DNA of 64,000 nucleotides from Nitrincola alkalilacustris (GCF_008973755.1 NZ_WBOM01000002.1:124001-188000); one strand, 5' to 3'; positions 29,457 through 38,844 are shown, counted from the stretch's first letter. Numbers and translations are program-made. Notes: generated from the sequence alone by a model not told the origin.

Positions 29457-30953
29457 TTATTCTGCGGCTTCAACCAGATTAACCAGATACTGGCTCAGCA
29501 GCGGTACGCAACGACCAGTAGCGCCTTTCTCTTTGCCATTGCTGTTCCAGGCAACACCGGCAATATCGAGATGCGCCCAGCGATACTCTTTGGTGAAGCG
29601 GGACAGGAAACAGCCAGCTGTGATGGTGCCGGCAGAGCGTCCACCGATGTTGGCGATATCCGCGAAGTTGCTGTCCAGCAGTTCCTGATAGTCATCCCAC
29701 AGTGGTAGTGGCCATGCGCGATCGGATGCATAGTCGCCTGCCTGCAGCAGACTGTCGGCCAGCTCTTCGTTGTTGGACATCAACCCAGTGGCGTGATGTC
29801 CCAGTGCGATGATGCAGGCACCGGTCAGCGTAGCAACATCCACAACGCTGGCAGGATTGAAACGCTTGGCGTAGGTCAGAGCATCACAGAGTACCAGGCG
29901 GCCTTCAGCATCAGTGTTGAGTATCTCAACCGTCTGGCCAGACATGGTAGTGACGACATCACCCGGCTTGCTGGCACGATCACTCGGCATGTTTTCAGCT
30001 GCAGCCACAATCACAACAACATTGATCGGCAACTGCATCTCTGCGATCGCTTCTGCTGTGCCTATAACACTGGCTGCACCGCACATATCAAATTTCATCT
30101 CGTCCATGCCGGCGCCTGGCTTCAGGCTGATGCCGCCAGTGTCAAAGGTGATCCCCTTGCCGACCAGAACGTGCGGATCGCTGCCGCTGTCATCACCGCT
30201 ATACTTGATCACGATCAGGCGCGATGGCTCAGCGCTGCCCTTGCCGACTGACAGCAGGCTGTTCATGCCCAGTTCGCCCATCGCCTCTTCATCAAGAATC
30301 TCTACCTCGATGGAGTCAAATTCTTCAGCCAGGGCAATGGCGCGCTCTGCCAGATAGCTCGGAGTGCAGATATTACCCGGCAGATTGCCGAGTTCACGTG
30401 CCGTATTGACACCATTGGCGATAGCCACGCCATCCAGCAGCGCACTTTCACCCAGTTCGGTATCCTTGTCCGAGAGCAGGATTGAGATCTGTTCCAGCTT
30501 GATAGCATCTGCCTTCTTGCTCTTGGTCGTGTCGTACTGATAAAAATCGGTGGAGACCCACTCTACCAGCAGGCGTGTCTGGCGATAGACATCATCACTG
30601 GCGCTGGCCAGACCATCCAGTGCAAAAACCACCTGGCTGATGCCGCTCTTTGACAGTGTTGCATCCACTGCCTTGATCAGTTTACGGTAGTGGCGGTCCT
30701 TGCGCTCTTCGGAAGTACCAACACCGACGAGCAGGACACGTCTGGCGGCAACGCCTGGCAGTTTGTGCAGCAGCACCAGTTCACCGGCCTTGCCAGTGAT
30801 GTCACCTGTTTCGATCAGGTCGCTGATATAGCCCTTACTGGTTTTGTCCAGAGCCGTGGCTGTAGGTGAGAGGCTGGCGTTTGCTTCCACTGCCACGATC
30901 AGACAACCGGTTTCGATCTTTGCAGCCTTACCGTTAACGATCTCGAAATTCAT
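29457..30953 (-). CDS. pepA: Leucyl aminopeptidase PepA
   Basis: 498-aa M17 cytosol aminopeptidase, a hexameric dizinc enzyme that in E. coli also binds DNA (Xer site resolution, carAB control). The signature NTDAEGRLVL near residue 330 and GKGITFDTGGISLKPGAGMDEMKFDM (metal-binding Lys/Asp) are present. The ATG at 30953 (MNFEIVNGKAAK) fits the family; a GTG/ATG-type extension of five codons is unlikely. First gene of pepA-holC-valS, divergent from lptF. Confidence 0.95.
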   Translation of the reverse strand: MNFEIVNGKAAKIETGCLIVAVEANASLSPTATALDKTSKGYISDLIETGDITGKAGELVLLHKLPGVAARRVLLVGVGTSEERKDRHYRKLIKAVDATLSKSGISQVVFALDGLASASDDVYRQTRLLVEWVSTDFYQYDTTKSKKADAIKLEQISILLSDKDTELGESALLDGVAIANGVNTARELGNLPGNICTPSYLAERAIALAEEFDSIEVEILDEEAMGELGMNSLLSVGKGSAEPSRLIVIKYSGDDSGSDPHVLVGKGITFDTGGISLKPGAGMDEMKFDMCGAASVIGTAEAIAEMQLPINVVVIVAAAENMPSDRASKPGDVVTTMSGQTVEILNTDAEGRLVLCDALTYAKRFNPASVVDVATLTGACIIALGHHATGLMSNNEELADSLLQAGDYASDRAWPLPLWDDYQELLDSNFADIANIGGRSAGTITAGCFLSRFTKEYRWAHLDIAGVAWNSNGKEKGATGRCVPLLSQYLVNLVEAAE

Positions 30954-30997
30954 GATGACTCCATACAAGACATTGCATACTGATTAAGTAATAATGC

Positions 30998-31018
30998 GGC
31001 CCAGATTACGTTTGGGCC
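30998..31018. promoter_or_regulatory. Dyad in the pepA-lptF divergent promoter region
   Basis: GGCCCA and TGGGCC form a perfect 6-bp inverted repeat with a 9-nt centre, between the pepA start and the lptF start. It could be a regulator site or a leader hairpin; the sequence does not identify the factor. Confidence 0.35.
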
Positions 31019-31082
31019 ATGTTGGGTGTCACTATAAACTATTTACCCATCATCTAACCATGTTCAGAACCAGGATTGTTGC

Positions 31083-32198
31083 TTGATCATATTTCGCTAT
31101 CTGACCCGAGAAGTGTTGCAGAGCACCTTCGCCGTGACAGCGGTGTTGATGCTGATCATCACCAGTGCACGCTTGATAAAATACCTTGCTGATGCGGCGG
31201 CAGGAAAACTGGATGCCAGCGCTGTGTTTCTGGTGCTGATGTACCGTTTACCGGGATTTCTGGAGTTACTGCTCCCGTTGGGACTGTTTCTCGGTATCCT
31301 GCTCGCATATGGACGTCTCTATCTCGACAGTGAAATGGTGGTGTTCAGTGCTACAGGCTTCAGCCCCAACCGGCTGTTACTGTATACACTGGGGCCAGCC
31401 TGCCTGGTGGCGGTGATTGTAGCCAGCTTGTCTCTTTATGTATCGCCTACGGGGCTGGCAAGAGCCGAGCAGGTGTTTGTGCAGCAGGAGAGTCGCAGCG
31501 AACTGGATCTGGTGACGCCAGGGCGCTTCCTGTCGCAATCGGGGCAGGGGCAGGTAACTTATGCCGAAGCGCTGGAAGAGGGGCGGCTCAAGCAGGTGTT
31601 CATCACGCAGCGCGGTAACAGCGGCAAGCCGGTAGTGCTGGTGGCCGAAAGCGCCGAGCGTCGTATCATGCCGGAAAATGGTAAACGCTTTCTGGTACTG
31701 CTTGAGGGTAACCGATTTGATGGTCAGCCAGGGAGAGCTGACTTCAGACACACGCAATTCTCAGAATACGGTGTGCAGTTACCAGAGCCTGAATTGACCG
31801 CCGAGATCCGTGATCTTGATGCGCAGCCGACAGGCCTGCTGCTGCGCAGTGACGATCAGCGTGAACGTGCAACTTTGCACTGGCGTTTGTCCTTACCGGT
31901 GCTGGCGCTGGTGGTGGCAATGATGGCGGTTCCCTTGAGTCATACCAACCCGAGACAGGGCCGCTTTGCCAAGCTGATCCCTTCCATTCTGGTTTATCTG
32001 TTATACCTCGGGATTCTGACAACCGTTCGTTCCTCCATGGAAAAAGGGCAGCTGCCGGTCGCCGCTCTGTGGCTGACGCATCTGCTGTTCATTATTCTGG
32101 CCGCGAATCTGATGTATGCCGGGCGTTTCTGGTCACGCATGTTTCAGTACCTGATACCTCATGAGCTGTTGAGAAAAATCAGGAGAACACGGGCATGA
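31083..32198 (+). CDS. lptF: LPS export system permease LptF
   Basis: 371-aa inner-membrane subunit of the LptB2FGC lipopolysaccharide exporter. It begins IIFRYLTREVLQSTFAVTAVLML with a first transmembrane helix, has six helices in two groups (about 15-110 and 275-360) and a periplasmic jellyroll between them. The only suitable start is TTG at 31083, preceded by CCAGGA. Its stop overlaps the lptG start by 4 bp (ATGA). Confidence 0.95.
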   Translation: MIIFRYLTREVLQSTFAVTAVLMLIITSARLIKYLADAAAGKLDASAVFLVLMYRLPGFLELLLPLGLFLGILLAYGRLYLDSEMVVFSATGFSPNRLLLYTLGPACLVAVIVASLSLYVSPTGLARAEQVFVQQESRSELDLVTPGRFLSQSGQGQVTYAEALEEGRLKQVFITQRGNSGKPVVLVAESAERRIMPENGKRFLVLLEGNRFDGQPGRADFRHTQFSEYGVQLPEPELTAEIRDLDAQPTGLLLRSDDQRERATLHWRLSLPVLALVVAMMAVPLSHTNPRQGRFAKLIPSILVYLLYLGILTTVRSSMEKGQLPVAALWLTHLLFIILAANLMYAGRFWSRMFQYLIPHELLRKIRRTRA

Positions 32199-33256
32199 AT
32201 ATTCTTGATCGCTATATTGCCAGTCATGTGGCATCCGCCATCGCTGTTGTATTACTGATCATTCTCGGGCTGGATTGTCTTATGGCATTGATCGATCAGT
32301 TGGATCGCATCAATGATCACTATACCTTTGCTGGCGCGCTGCACTATGTGGCGCTGACGTCACCACGCAGGCTCTATGAATTTATTCCACTGGGTGGGCT
32401 GGTCGGCGCCATGATCGGCCTGGGTATGCTGGCTTCTCACAGTGAGCTGACAGTCATGCGGGCGGCGGGTTTTTCCACCCAGCGTATTCTGCTTGCAGTA
32501 TTCAAGCCTGTGTTGCTGCTGGCGGTACTGGGTATGGTGATTGGTCAGTTCGTCGCTCCGGTGACTGAGCGCAAGGCTCAGAGTGCCAGAGCGGTGGCGC
32601 TTTCCGGCGACGGCACCTTCTTTGTCCGTGGCGGTGTGTGGCACAAGGAGGGAACGGAATATATTCACATCAATGCCGTTCAGTCGGGTGATGTGATCCA
32701 CGGCGTGACACGCTATGAGTTTGATGATCAGATGGGGCTGCTGCGCAGCAGCCATGCCCGGGTCGGCCGTTATGATGGTGATGTCTGGGTACTTGAGCAG
32801 GTGCAGGAAACACGCCTGCTGGGGACGCACACTGAAGTTGGATTGCTGAGTGAGGAGCGTTGGCGTACCGGTCTGACACCTGATCTGCTGGCGGTGGTGG
32901 TGCTTGAGCCTGAGGATTTGTCTATCAGTGGGCTCTGGTCCTACACCGCTTATCTGGAGGCGCAGGGGATCAAGGCAGATATCTATCTCTTGGCATTCTG
33001 GAGCAAACTGTTGCAGCCCCTGTCTATCGGTGCGCTGGTGCTGGTCGGTATCTCATTCATCTTCGGACCGCTGCGCTCAGTGCCGATCGGGCAGCGGGTG
33101 ATCAGTGGGGTGGTGCTGGGTCTGGTATTCAAATTTGCTCAGGATCTGCTGGGGCCGGCGAGTACCGTTTTTGGCTTCCCCCCTTTCCTGGCTATTCTGA
33201 TACCGATTCTGATTTGCGGTGGCGCTGGTTGGCTGATGTTGCGCCGGGCCGGTTAG
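32195..33256 (+). CDS. lptG: LPS export system permease LptG
   Basis: 353-aa partner of LptF with the same six-helix and jellyroll layout, starting MNILDRYIASHVASAIAVVLLIILGLDCLMAL. It contains the usual FWSKLLQPLSIGALVLVGISFIFGP coupling region near residues 268-290. The start overlaps the lptF stop by 4 bp, so the two are coupled. The 9-bp hairpin at its stop ends the unit. Confidence 0.95.
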   Translation: MNILDRYIASHVASAIAVVLLIILGLDCLMALIDQLDRINDHYTFAGALHYVALTSPRRLYEFIPLGGLVGAMIGLGMLASHSELTVMRAAGFSTQRILLAVFKPVLLLAVLGMVIGQFVAPVTERKAQSARAVALSGDGTFFVRGGVWHKEGTEYIHINAVQSGDVIHGVTRYEFDDQMGLLRSSHARVGRYDGDVWVLEQVQETRLLGTHTEVGLLSEERWRTGLTPDLLAVVVLEPEDLSISGLWSYTAYLEAQGIKADIYLLAFWSKLLQPLSIGALVLVGISFIFGPLRSVPIGQRVISGVVLGLVFKFAQDLLGPASTVFGFPPFLAILIPILICGGAGWLMLRRAG

Positions 33257-33280
33257 CAGCCTGTTCGAGGGCAGGCTGCT
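33255..33280. terminator. Bidirectional terminator between lptG and the RDD gene
   Basis: A perfect 9-bp stem AGCAGCCTG/CAGGCTGCT with an 8-nt loop, starting in the lptG stop codon. On the plus strand it is followed by CGTTGCTTATTTTC. The convergent RDD gene ends 7 bp further on. Confidence 0.75.
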
Positions 33281-33286
33281 CGTTGC

Positions 33287-33733
33287 TTATTTTCTTTCCA
33301 GTTTGGGCAGCAGAACCACGCAGGTATCACTGAGGCGATCGTGCCAGGTCAGTCGTTCATCACCGAACAACATCCAGAAATACCCCAGTCCAAATACCAG
33401 CAGTGATGGGATGGCCAACATGTAGCGCAGCAGTGCCTTCCACCAGCTCAATCGTCGACCATCCATTGTCTGCACGCGAAGCCGCCAGGCCTGCATGCCC
33501 AGCGTCTGACCATTACGAGTCCAGAAAAAACCGAAAAACAGGAAGGTGGCCGAGAATAGAGTGGCTTTCATTATCGGCCCCTCAACAGCCTCGCCGTCAT
33601 TGATGGCCACCGCGATAAAACCGATGATCATCCAGATGGAGAGTATCAGTAGCAGGTCATAGAACATGGCCATCAGGCGTCTGCCGAGACCAGCTGGAGA
33701 AGTGCGGATTTCATCGTTGTAGGGGCGTGACAT
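33287..33733 (-). CDS. RDD-family membrane protein
   Basis: 148 aa with three transmembrane helices (about 22-45, 55-75, 105-130) and the family's conserved R-D residues in GLGRRLMAMFYDLLLI and in DRLSDT. Members are small inner-membrane proteins of uncertain role; some are linked to Na+/H+ or Ca2+ exchange. The gene is convergent to lptG, close to the YeeE/YedE gene (33 bp), so the two may be co-transcribed. Confidence 0.85.
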   Translation of the reverse strand: MSRPYNDEIRTSPAGLGRRLMAMFYDLLLILSIWMIIGFIAVAINDGEAVEGPIMKATLFSATFLFFGFFWTRNGQTLGMQAWRLRVQTMDGRRLSWWKALLRYMLAIPSLLVFGLGYFWMLFGDERLTWHDRLSDTCVVLLPKLERK

Positions 33734-33766
33734 GTAACTTTTCCATTATTGTGTATGAGGCATGTA

Positions 33767-34975
33767 TCAGCCGCGAGGGAGACTGAACAGAGGGCGCAGG
33801 CGTGTACCGACCAATCCGCCGAAGAAAGCCGCCAGCATCCATAACCAACCATGCAGGCTACCGGAAGCGATACCGCTGAAGAAGGCGCCTATATTGCAGC
33901 CAAAGGCGATGGTGGCACCATAACCGAGCAGGAGTCCTCCCACCACGGCGGCCACCCACTGCATGGGCGGCAGTCGCCAGGCGATTGAAAAGTGACCGGA
34001 CAGCGCTGCTGCCAGAAAGGCACCGATGAAAATGCCGATATTCATGACGCTGGCCGAATCAAACGCCAGCGGCGCCATCAGTGCAGCATCACGCCCAGTC
34101 ATCACCCAGTAGTCCCAGAATTCGAAATCGATACCCAGTCCCAGCAGTTCCGACATCTTTGCGCCCCACAGAGGATAGGCCAGCGAGACCGCCCAGGGGC
34201 GCCCGGTCAGGGCCAGCGTGGCGAAGTTCAGCAGAGCCAGAACAACGGCACCCCAGATGAAGGGCCAGGGGCCGGACAGCAGGCGGACTTTAAGCGGCAG
34301 GCCCTTACCTGCATCGTCGGCTTCGATCTGGCCGTGTCTGCGCTTTTCCAGCCAGATAGTCAGCAGGGCGATGCCGGCAAATAAAAGAAGGTTCAACACT
34401 ATGGCCAGCAGAACGCCGAATTGATCTATGCTGGAAAAGGGCGGTAACTGAGGCTGTGCCATCCACCAGTCATAATCATGAGTGGCCCAGAGGGCGCCGG
34501 CCATAAACCCGAGAATGCTGGGAATGGCTCTGATCTGCCCGCCGCCGGCGTGATACAGGTTGCCGGAGGCACAGCCATTGGCAATCTGCATGCCGACACC
34601 AAACAGAAAGGCGCCGACAACCACCGAGGTTCCCAGGGGCCGGACAAATCCGTTGACACTCTGGCCAAGCAGTTCACCGGCACCCAGTACCGGGAAAAAC
34701 AGACAAACAGCAACCGCCAGCATCAGCATCTGAGCACGCAGCCCCTTGCCCCGGCGCTCCACAATCAGGGTGCGCCAGGCAGTGGAAAAGCCAAAGGCGG
34801 CGTGGTAGAGCGTCAGACCCAGTGCAATACCAAGCAGCATGATCACCCCCTGGCGTGGGCCAACCACCACAGCATGATAGGCGATTGCCAGCAGTGACAG
34901 GGCAACAGCTGCCGTCAAGACGAGCCGTTGTCGGGGTTGGATGAGTGGTGCCTGTATTATGCTGCTCTGGGACAT
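33767..34975 (-). CDS. YeeE/YedE-family sulfur-transport membrane protein
   Basis: 402 aa with about ten to twelve hydrophobic segments. Conserved YeeE/YedE motifs are present: FGVGMQIANGCASGNLYHAGGGQ in the first half and GYGATIAFGCNIGAFFSGIASGSLHGW in the second, each carrying the Cys that in TsuA-type members passes thiosulfate across the inner membrane. The two motifs show the internal repeat of full-length TsuA-like proteins. The substrate is inferred from the family only. Neighbours: RDD protein downstream and the Sel1 gene upstream. Confidence 0.9.
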   Translation of the reverse strand: MSQSSIIQAPLIQPRQRLVLTAAVALSLLAIAYHAVVVGPRQGVIMLLGIALGLTLYHAAFGFSTAWRTLIVERRGKGLRAQMLMLAVAVCLFFPVLGAGELLGQSVNGFVRPLGTSVVVGAFLFGVGMQIANGCASGNLYHAGGGQIRAIPSILGFMAGALWATHDYDWWMAQPQLPPFSSIDQFGVLLAIVLNLLLFAGIALLTIWLEKRRHGQIEADDAGKGLPLKVRLLSGPWPFIWGAVVLALLNFATLALTGRPWAVSLAYPLWGAKMSELLGLGIDFEFWDYWVMTGRDAALMAPLAFDSASVMNIGIFIGAFLAAALSGHFSIAWRLPPMQWVAAVVGGLLLGYGATIAFGCNIGAFFSGIASGSLHGWLWMLAAFFGGLVGTRLRPLFSLPRG

Positions 34976-34990
34976 AGTCGAGATTTGCAG

Positions 34991-35797
34991 TTAACGGTAT
35001 GGAGCAACATAGCGCTCTCTGTAGCGCTCTGCCAGCTTCTCAGCCATTTCGGTCTGCTCGGCATCAAGCTTCATCAGCAGGCGCTGAGCGATCGGCTGAG
35101 CGGTCTGATTGCCCAGGGCGGCAGCATTCTGCATCCAGGCATAGGCGATGATATCCGGCTCATATTCGGTATTGCCGCCGTGATCCGTGGCATAGAGTGT
35201 GCCGAGGAAGAACAGGGAATCGGTGTAGCCACGTTCAGCCGCCCGCAGGTACCAGGTTTCCGCTTCGGCAAAGTCCTGCTCGGTACCCGTGCCGAAGTTA
35301 TAGCTGCGTGCCAGGTTGTGCCAGGCAGAAACAATCATCTGTTCTGCAGCGCGCTGGTACCACTCAAAAGCCGCCTCCGGATCGCGCTCGACACCGTTAC
35401 CGAACTCATACATCACACCGATCTGGTTCTGCGCATCGCCGTCACCTGCCTCAGCCAGCGGCAGCAGGCGATTGAACTCTATGGCATGAGTCTTGTTGCG
35501 CATGGCTCTCAGGCTAGTGACACTGTCAAAGTGCCCCTGACGTGCGCCGATATCATACAGGCGCATCGCTTCGCGCTCGTCGGCCTCAACGCCCCAGCCA
35601 TTTTCATACAGGGTTCCCAGCAGGTGAGTGGCATCAAGATCACCATCGCGTACCAGCGGTTGAAGCTGGGTAACGGCGGTGGTGTAGTCCTGAGACTGGA
35701 TCGATTGCTGAATCTGATTCAGCGTGTTTGCACTGGCATACGCCACTGACACGGATAGTGTCAGTCCAAACAGGGCCATGCGAACGGAGTTCTTCAT
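34991..35797 (-). CDS. Sel1/TPR-like repeat protein, exported
   Basis: 268 aa from the Met at 35797, with a signal peptide (MKNSVRMALFGLTLSVSVAYASA). The mature part is a run of about five Sel1-like repeats (LLGTLYENGWGVEADEREAMRLYDIGARQG, IGVMYEFGNGVERDPEAAFEWYQRAAE and so on) that form a helical protein-binding scaffold. Starts at 35806 and further upstream are open, but the ribosome site (AAAGG) best fits 35797. Similar periplasmic Sel1 proteins act in envelope assembly or signalling; the partner is unknown. Confidence 0.85.
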   Translation of the reverse strand: MKNSVRMALFGLTLSVSVAYASANTLNQIQQSIQSQDYTTAVTQLQPLVRDGDLDATHLLGTLYENGWGVEADEREAMRLYDIGARQGHFDSVTSLRAMRNKTHAIEFNRLLPLAEAGDGDAQNQIGVMYEFGNGVERDPEAAFEWYQRAAEQMIVSAWHNLARSYNFGTGTEQDFAEAETWYLRAAERGYTDSLFFLGTLYATDHGGNTEYEPDIIAYAWMQNAAALGNQTAQPIAQRLLMKLDAEQTEMAEKLAERYRERYVAPYR

Positions 35798-35891
35798 TAA
35801 ATTCATGCCTTTGTCAGTCTGTGAGCAAAAATCAACTACAGGAACGGCATGCATTCGTGATCAAGATCTGTTGCTGTTATTGTCGAATGCT

Positions 35892-35930
35892 CAGGTTCTG
35901 TATTCGGGTTCAGTATTCTGGTTCAGCCGT
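35892..35930. repeat. Degenerate 13-nt tandem repeat, 3 units
   Basis: CAGGTTCTGTATT (35892-35904), CGGGTTCAGTATT (35905-35917) and CTGGTTCAGCCGT (35918-35930) follow one another. They lie between gloA and the Sel1-protein gene, i.e. in the DNA just upstream of the latter and downstream of the former. Confidence 0.65.
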
Positions 35931-35994
35931 GCTGGTGCGCAATTTTACAACAAAACCGTGTGTTTCTGCACCGTAGTTTCAGTTAGACATCTGA

Positions 35995-36387
35995 TCAGTC
36001 TTTACGTTTCGGTGTCAGCAGCTCAATCATATAACCATCAGGATCACGAACGAAGGCCAGTACACTACTGCCATGCTTCATCGGACCCGCCTCGCGCACC
36101 ACTTCACCGCCACGCGCCTTGATCTCATCACAGGCGGCATAGACATCATCCACCTCTATCGCGATATGGCCATAGCCCTTGCCCAGATCATAATGATCGG
36201 TATCCCAGTTGTGTGTCAGCTCCAGCACGGTATTAGTGGCCTCATCACCGTAACCGACGAATGCAAGAGTGAAGCGCCCATCAGGATAATCGTTCCTGCG
36301 TAACAGGGTCATGCCCAGTACTTCGGTATAGAACTTCAGTGACTTATCAAGGTCTCCTACCCGTAACATGGTATGTAATAAACGCAT
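35995..36387 (-). CDS. gloA: Lactoylglutathione lyase (glyoxalase I)
   Basis: 130-aa glyoxalase I that isomerises the hemithioacetal of methylglyoxal and glutathione to S-lactoylglutathione. The metal ligands are visible: His5 (RLLHTMLRV), Glu56 in NTVLELTHNWD, His74 in GYGHIAIEVDD and Glu122 in GYMIELL. The short, domain-swapped form is typical of Ni2+-type bacterial enzymes. Monocistronic. Confidence 0.95.
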   Translation of the reverse strand: MRLLHTMLRVGDLDKSLKFYTEVLGMTLLRRNDYPDGRFTLAFVGYGDEATNTVLELTHNWDTDHYDLGKGYGHIAIEVDDVYAACDEIKARGGEVVREAGPMKHGSSVLAFVRDPDGYMIELLTPKRKD

Positions 36388-36571
36388 GATGACTCCTTTT
36401 GACTGTTTAAGATTTTACAGGGGTACTATAGTTAGGGCTGCTATAGTAAAGGTACTTGCCATGAAGTGGCTACAATGGATTATCATGAATATAAGAATAT
36501 TGTAATATCAGATGCGGGTATGAATACTCCTTTGGCCTGCAATTGCTCTAATAAACACCGAGGATAGAATC

Positions 36572-36901
36572 ATGTTTCAGGATATGACCAAACACATCAC
36601 CGACTCGATGGAACCTTTCAAGGATCTCGTGAATATCCAGACAAAGATGCTGGAAGATCTGACCCGTCAGCAGATGGAGTGCACCAAAGCCTGCATCGAA
36701 GCTACCATGCAGCAGACCAAGGAGTTGCAGAATTGTAAAACACCCGCTGATCTGATGGCACTGCAGCAGGCCTACGCCAAGGGGTTGGAAGAGACTCTGC
36801 GTTCCGCCAATGAACATAATCTGCAAGCGGTAAATGATGCTCGTGAAGCGATTGAAAAGCTTACCAAAGGTGCGATGGACTCCATTACCGGCAAAAAGTG
36901 A
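36572..36901 (+). CDS. Phasin-family protein
   Basis: 109 aa, entirely helical, low in aromatics, with no signal peptide. The pattern is that of short phasins (NIQTKMLEDLTRQQMEC, ATMQQTKELQNCKTPADLMALQQAYAKGLEETLRSA, then an amphipathic C-terminal helix). Phasins coat polyhydroxyalkanoate granules and suggest that the organism makes PHA. The ATG follows GAGGATAG. A flavodoxin gene begins 9 bp after its stop, so they are probably one transcript. Confidence 0.82.
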   Translation: MFQDMTKHITDSMEPFKDLVNIQTKMLEDLTRQQMECTKACIEATMQQTKELQNCKTPADLMALQQAYAKGLEETLRSANEHNLQAVNDAREAIEKLTKGAMDSITGKK

Positions 36902-36910
36902 TAGATACTT

Positions 36911-37444
36911 GTGACTAATGCGAAACCGATAGGCCTTTTCTATGCCAGCACGACGGGTAATACAGAGGATGTTGCGCAGTTGATTGCTGATCGGCTTGAG
37001 CCCTGGGTTCAGGTTCATGATATTGCGGTTGAGGGTGTCGAAGCAATGCAGCAATACGGTTGTTTAATCATGGGAATTCCCACCTGGGATTACGGCGAGT
37101 TGCAGGAGGATTGGCAAGAATGCTGGCAGGCGATAGCTGCGCAGAACTTTGTCGGCAAGCGTGTTGCGTTATTTGGTCTGGGAGATCAGATGGGCTATGG
37201 CGAATGGTTTCAGGATGCCATGGGTGAGTTGCACCAGTTGCTGACGTCTGTCGGTGCAACGCTGGTAGTGCCTTGGTCGGTCGAGGGCTACAGGTTTGAA
37301 GCATCCAGAGCACTGACTGATGATGGGCGCAGTTTTGTCGGTCTGGCACTGGATGAGGATGGCCAGCATGGTGTAACTGAGGAGCGATTGGATCAATGGA
37401 TTCCTCAGGTATGTCGGGCGTTTGATCTGCCTTCGGATGGCTGA
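36911..37444 (+). CDS. Flavodoxin (long-chain type)
   Basis: 177-aa FMN protein. The phosphate loop is ASTTGNTEDVA (about 12-22), the ring-stacking regions are GIPTWDYGELQEDWQ and GLGDQMGYGEWFQDAMG, and the ~20-residue insertion in the last strand marks the long-chain class. It acts as a low-potential electron carrier, often replacing ferredoxin when iron is short. The start is GTG at 36911. Located just after the phasin gene. Confidence 0.92.
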   Translation: MTNAKPIGLFYASTTGNTEDVAQLIADRLEPWVQVHDIAVEGVEAMQQYGCLIMGIPTWDYGELQEDWQECWQAIAAQNFVGKRVALFGLGDQMGYGEWFQDAMGELHQLLTSVGATLVVPWSVEGYRFEASRALTDDGRSFVGLALDEDGQHGVTEERLDQWIPQVCRAFDLPSDG

Positions 37445-37501
37445 GCAGGAAGTGGGTGTCTGGATGAGGCATCCGGGTTAAAACAATAACAGGAAAAGCA
37501 G

Positions 37502-37972
37502 ATGAATAGATTAATGAGTCTCGGGTGGTTTGCGGTGCTGACGGCAATAACGGCTCCGGTGGTTGCTGACCTTCGGGATGCGGAGGAAGCCATTGAGTAT
37601 CGCCAGTCTGTGTATAAGGCGATCAAGTGGCACATGGATCCGATGACTGCGATGGTGCGTGGTGATATCGATTATGATGCCGTCAGGTTGACCCGTCATG
37701 CTCAGAATGTGCATGCCTTGAGTGAGATGTTGATCGAAGGGTTTGTGCCTGGCTCTGATTTGGGTGCTTATCAGGGGGTCACTGGTGCCCGTTCAGAGAT
37801 CTGGGAGCGCTGGGAAGAGTTTGAAGAAAAGATGGGTGCCCTGAATGAGCAGTCGCAGGCGCTGGTGATTGCATCCACCAGCGGCGATATGCGGGGTAAT
37901 ATCCGGCCCGCTTTTGCCGCACTCGGACAGGCCTGTAAGTCATGCCATGATGAGTTCCGCCAGCGCCGCTGA
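37502..37972 (+). CDS. Cytochrome c' (class II c-type cytochrome)
   Basis: 156 aa with a signal peptide (MNRLMSLGWFAVLTAITAPVVA) and a four-helix-bundle sequence ending in the heme attachment motif CKSCH close to the C-terminus, the standard layout of class II cytochrome c. Cytochromes c' bind NO/CO at a five-coordinate heme and may protect against NO. The cytochrome b561-like gene lies convergent, 6 bp away; such pairs are common. Confidence 0.92.
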   Translation: MNRLMSLGWFAVLTAITAPVVADLRDAEEAIEYRQSVYKAIKWHMDPMTAMVRGDIDYDAVRLTRHAQNVHALSEMLIEGFVPGSDLGAYQGVTGARSEIWERWEEFEEKMGALNEQSQALVIASTSGDMRGNIRPAFAALGQACKSCHDEFRQRR

Positions 37973-37978
37973 GTATTA

Positions 37979-38689
37979 TCAGAACAGCCGGTTGACCGCA
38001 TACCAGATGATCGCAGCTGACAGGCAGGCGATCATCGTGCCCAGCCAGACAGGCGCAAAGGGGCGGCGAGGTTCGCTCATATCAGCCGGTTTCCTGCCAT
38101 GGATCATCGCCTGAACCAGAGGCTCTCTCTTGATGAACTGGTGATAGGCGACTCCCAGCAGGTGAAGCCCGACGGCAAGCAGGAAGTAATCGACCAGAGT
38201 CTTATGCCAGGAAGTCATCAGTCTGACGGTATCGCTGTCTACGGAGCGTGCCAGTGGGCCTTCGATGAAGATGTCGTCACTGGCAAACAGGCCCAGCCCT
38301 GCCTGTGTCGCACTGAGCAGTAACAGCAGATATACCATCCAGCTACCCAGAGGGTTATGGCCCATGTAGGTTGGCGCACGATTGGACAGCAGCTGGCGCA
38401 GGTAGGTCAGGGTCGTGATCGGGCTGTAAGAGAACTGTCCGAAGCGCGAATAATGACTGCCAATGATGCCCCAGATAACACGAAACAGTATCAGCCCCAG
38501 CACGGTATAGCCTGCGATCATATGCCATTCCATCAGGTCGAAATCACCCTGATCTCCTGTCCACCAGGCGACGGCCAGCGCCGCTACCAGCAACCAGTGG
38601 AACGCTCTTGTAAACAGATCCCACACCGGAGTCAGGTCGTGTTGTTTCGTGTCTGTACTGCTTTCAGCTTTTTGTGTTCTGGTATCCAT
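37979..38689 (-). CDS. Cytochrome b561-family diheme membrane protein
   Basis: 236 aa from the Met at 38689 (preceded by GGAG). Four transmembrane helices contain the conserved heme-ligand His residues: FTRAFHWLLVAALAVAW, LMEWHMIAGYTVLGL, MTSWHKTLVDYFLLAVGLHLLGVAYHQF. It also has VIWGIIGSHYSRF. A fifth hydrophobic C-terminal helix follows. It transfers electrons across the inner membrane, probably from quinol to a periplasmic cytochrome; the cytochrome c' encoded next door is a candidate partner. Two in-frame upstream Met codons are possible starts. Confidence 0.88.
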   Translation of the reverse strand: MDTRTQKAESSTDTKQHDLTPVWDLFTRAFHWLLVAALAVAWWTGDQGDFDLMEWHMIAGYTVLGLILFRVIWGIIGSHYSRFGQFSYSPITTLTYLRQLLSNRAPTYMGHNPLGSWMVYLLLLLSATQAGLGLFASDDIFIEGPLARSVDSDTVRLMTSWHKTLVDYFLLAVGLHLLGVAYHQFIKREPLVQAMIHGRKPADMSEPRRPFAPVWLGTMIACLSAAIIWYAVNRLF

Positions 38690-38844
38690 CGGGCAAGGCT
38701 CCATTTTCGTTTGGCGTGCTGAAAGGTATATGGCAGATATCTGCTGCAACCGCATGGCAACAATTCACACCGCTCATTCAAACCGCTGCGTAATTCGGGT
38801 AGAATGGCGTACTTTTTCCGAACAACGAGCTCCGAAGTCCCGAC

